Shown piece after piece: positions 5,266 through 5,871 of a DNA stretch of 5,871 nucleotides. Origin of the DNA: Patescibacteria group bacterium (GTDB taxonomy: Bacteria > Patescibacteriota > Microgenomatia > Levybacterales > UBA12049); assembly GCA_018900295.1 (NCBI GenBank), contig JAHIGH010000179.1:1-5871 (forward strand), read 5' to 3'. A program made the translations under genes and the position numbers. The notes beneath the pieces were generated by a model. The model was not told the origin of the DNA. It did no database searches and saw only the letters and a program-made list of their open reading frames with translations. Each line of letters begins with the position of its first letter. Position 1 is the stretch's first letter.

Positions 5266-5871
5266 TTAATTGAATAGAGCTTTTCTTAATTCTTCACGGG
5301 CGTCGTGCGATATTATTTCAATTGGCAGCATGATTTGTCCGTTGGCATTTATTTGAATTACGTCAAATGCGTGTTGTTTTTTCGGATCTTCCAATTCAAT
5401 TGTGTAGACTCCGTTTGCCAGGGGCGTTGCCGAGGCGAATTGTCCTAATGGATTGGCCTTGAAGGCGCGGACAGGATTACCATCTTTGTTTTTTACTTCG
5501 ACAAGAATGTTGGGAAGGATATTGTTTCTAGCGTCTTTGATAATGCCGATAATGATATTTGGAGTATCTGATACATGGGAGAATCCGGCGCTTTTTATCA
5601 TATTTTGGGGGATGTTGCGAACATGCGCTACATCGGTATGCGGCATAGGCGATGTTTGCGGTTTTTGCGCGGAAAGCTGAGTTCTTAGCTTTAGCAGCTC
5701 TTGTTCAACCTGTCCTTTTTGCGAGTGTATATCCTGAATTTGCGATTGCAATAAAAGCATTTTTTGATTACTGTTCTCTTGTCTTGCTATTGCCAGTTGT
5801 TGCTGTAAAAGTTCTTCTTGCCGGACTAGTGATTGCGATCGCGCAGCGGGAGTTGATGGCGGATTTGAGAC
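5266..5871 (-). CDS. coiled-coil protein with carboxypeptidase-regulatory-like domain, 5' end beyond window
   Basis: The frame stays open to the right edge, so the ATG at 5760 is internal and the true start lies outside; 201 codons are visible. The visible part starts with a Pro/Ser linker, then a Gln/Glu/Leu-rich segment (visible residues about 15-67) with the look of a coiled coil. A second linker follows, then a compact beta domain (about 104-186). That domain has the pattern of carboxypeptidase-regulatory or Ig-like folds: IIIGIIKDARNN, then NPVRAFKANPLGQF, then ANGVYTIEL. From memory, PrgI-family proteins of CPR secretion loci carry such a C-terminal domain after two N-terminal membrane helices. 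Its place directly ahead of the TraC-like gene and VirB4 fits this, but the diagnostic helices are not in the window. The stop is one base before the next ATG, indicating translational coupling. Confidence 0.75.
   Translation of the reverse strand, partial: VSNPPSTPAARSQSLVRQEELLQQQLAIARQENSNQKMLLLQSQIQDIHSQKGQVEQELLKLRTQLSAQKPQTSPMPHTDVAHVRNIPQNMIKSAGFSHVSDTPNIIIGIIKDARNNILPNILVEVKNKDGNPVRAFKANPLGQFASATPLANGVYTIELEDPKKQHAFDVIQINANGQIMLPIEIISHDAREELRKALFN

Noticed and set aside
5758..5760. ATG at 5760 as the start of the coiled-coil protein
   Set aside because: The frame continues open for 37 more codons to the window edge with the same Gln-rich coiled-coil composition, so this Met is internal.
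1..5871. Alternative genetic code (UGA as Gly), as in some CPR lineages
   Set aside because: No in-frame UGA occurs in any of the five genes and the reading frames match their families under the standard bacterial code.
1..5871. CRISPR array, tRNA, rRNA or insertion sequence
   Set aside because: No regularly spaced direct repeats of suitable length, no cloverleaf or rRNA motifs and no transposase-like frame were seen on either strand.

Overview
The window looks like chromosomal DNA of an AT-rich bacterium, most likely a member of the Candidate Phyla Radiation (Patescibacteria). This is an inference. It rests on a compact gene set of the kind I recall from those genomes: a coiled-coil protein with a carboxypeptidase-regulatory-like fold, then a stand-alone TraC-like protein, then a VirB4 ATPase, then a membrane-anchored DUF11 protein. 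A chromosomal sliding-clamp gene and dispersed GTCATT...AATCTC palindromes also fit. No rRNA or other taxonomic marker is present, so phylum is not proven. No in-frame UGA occurs in the five genes and all stops are TAA or TAG, so nothing points to a recoded UGA.

Layout. Positions 1-123 are an AT-rich leader with a 13-bp palindrome and one poor DnaA-box-like word. Positions 124-1233 (+) encode dnaN, the replicative beta clamp, complete with three clamp domains. Positions 1234-1359 are the convergent spacer: an A/C-rich stretch with a 7-bp periodic repeat, then a palindromic dispersed repeat. Everything from 1360 to the right edge is on the minus strand and reads right to left: a coiled-coil/beta-fold protein cut by the window edge (5871-5266), a TraC-like protein (5264-4608), a VirB4-type ATPase (4605-2416), a 123-bp gap with a second dispersed repeat, and a single-pass membrane protein with a DUF11-like extracellular domain (2292-1360).

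How the genes fit together. The first three minus-strand genes are separated by only 1 and 2 bases and are almost certainly co-transcribed and translationally coupled. They look like the cytoplasmic/inner-membrane engine of a type IV secretion or conjugation-like machine: VirB4 supplies ATP hydrolysis, the TraC-like protein is a separate copy of the VirB4 N-terminal region, and the truncated protein is probably the PrgI-like membrane partner. The DUF11 protein may be the surface-exposed part of the apparatus. dnaN is unrelated in function; the convergent junction marks the boundary between core replication DNA and the secretion locus.

Points worth a second look: two palindromic repeats of one family with different but self-complementary ends, a perfect four-tract G-quadruplex motif at the extreme 3' end of the DUF11 gene, a perfect hairpin inside the proline-rich tail of VirB4, and the lack of Shine-Dalgarno sequences at all four visible start codons.
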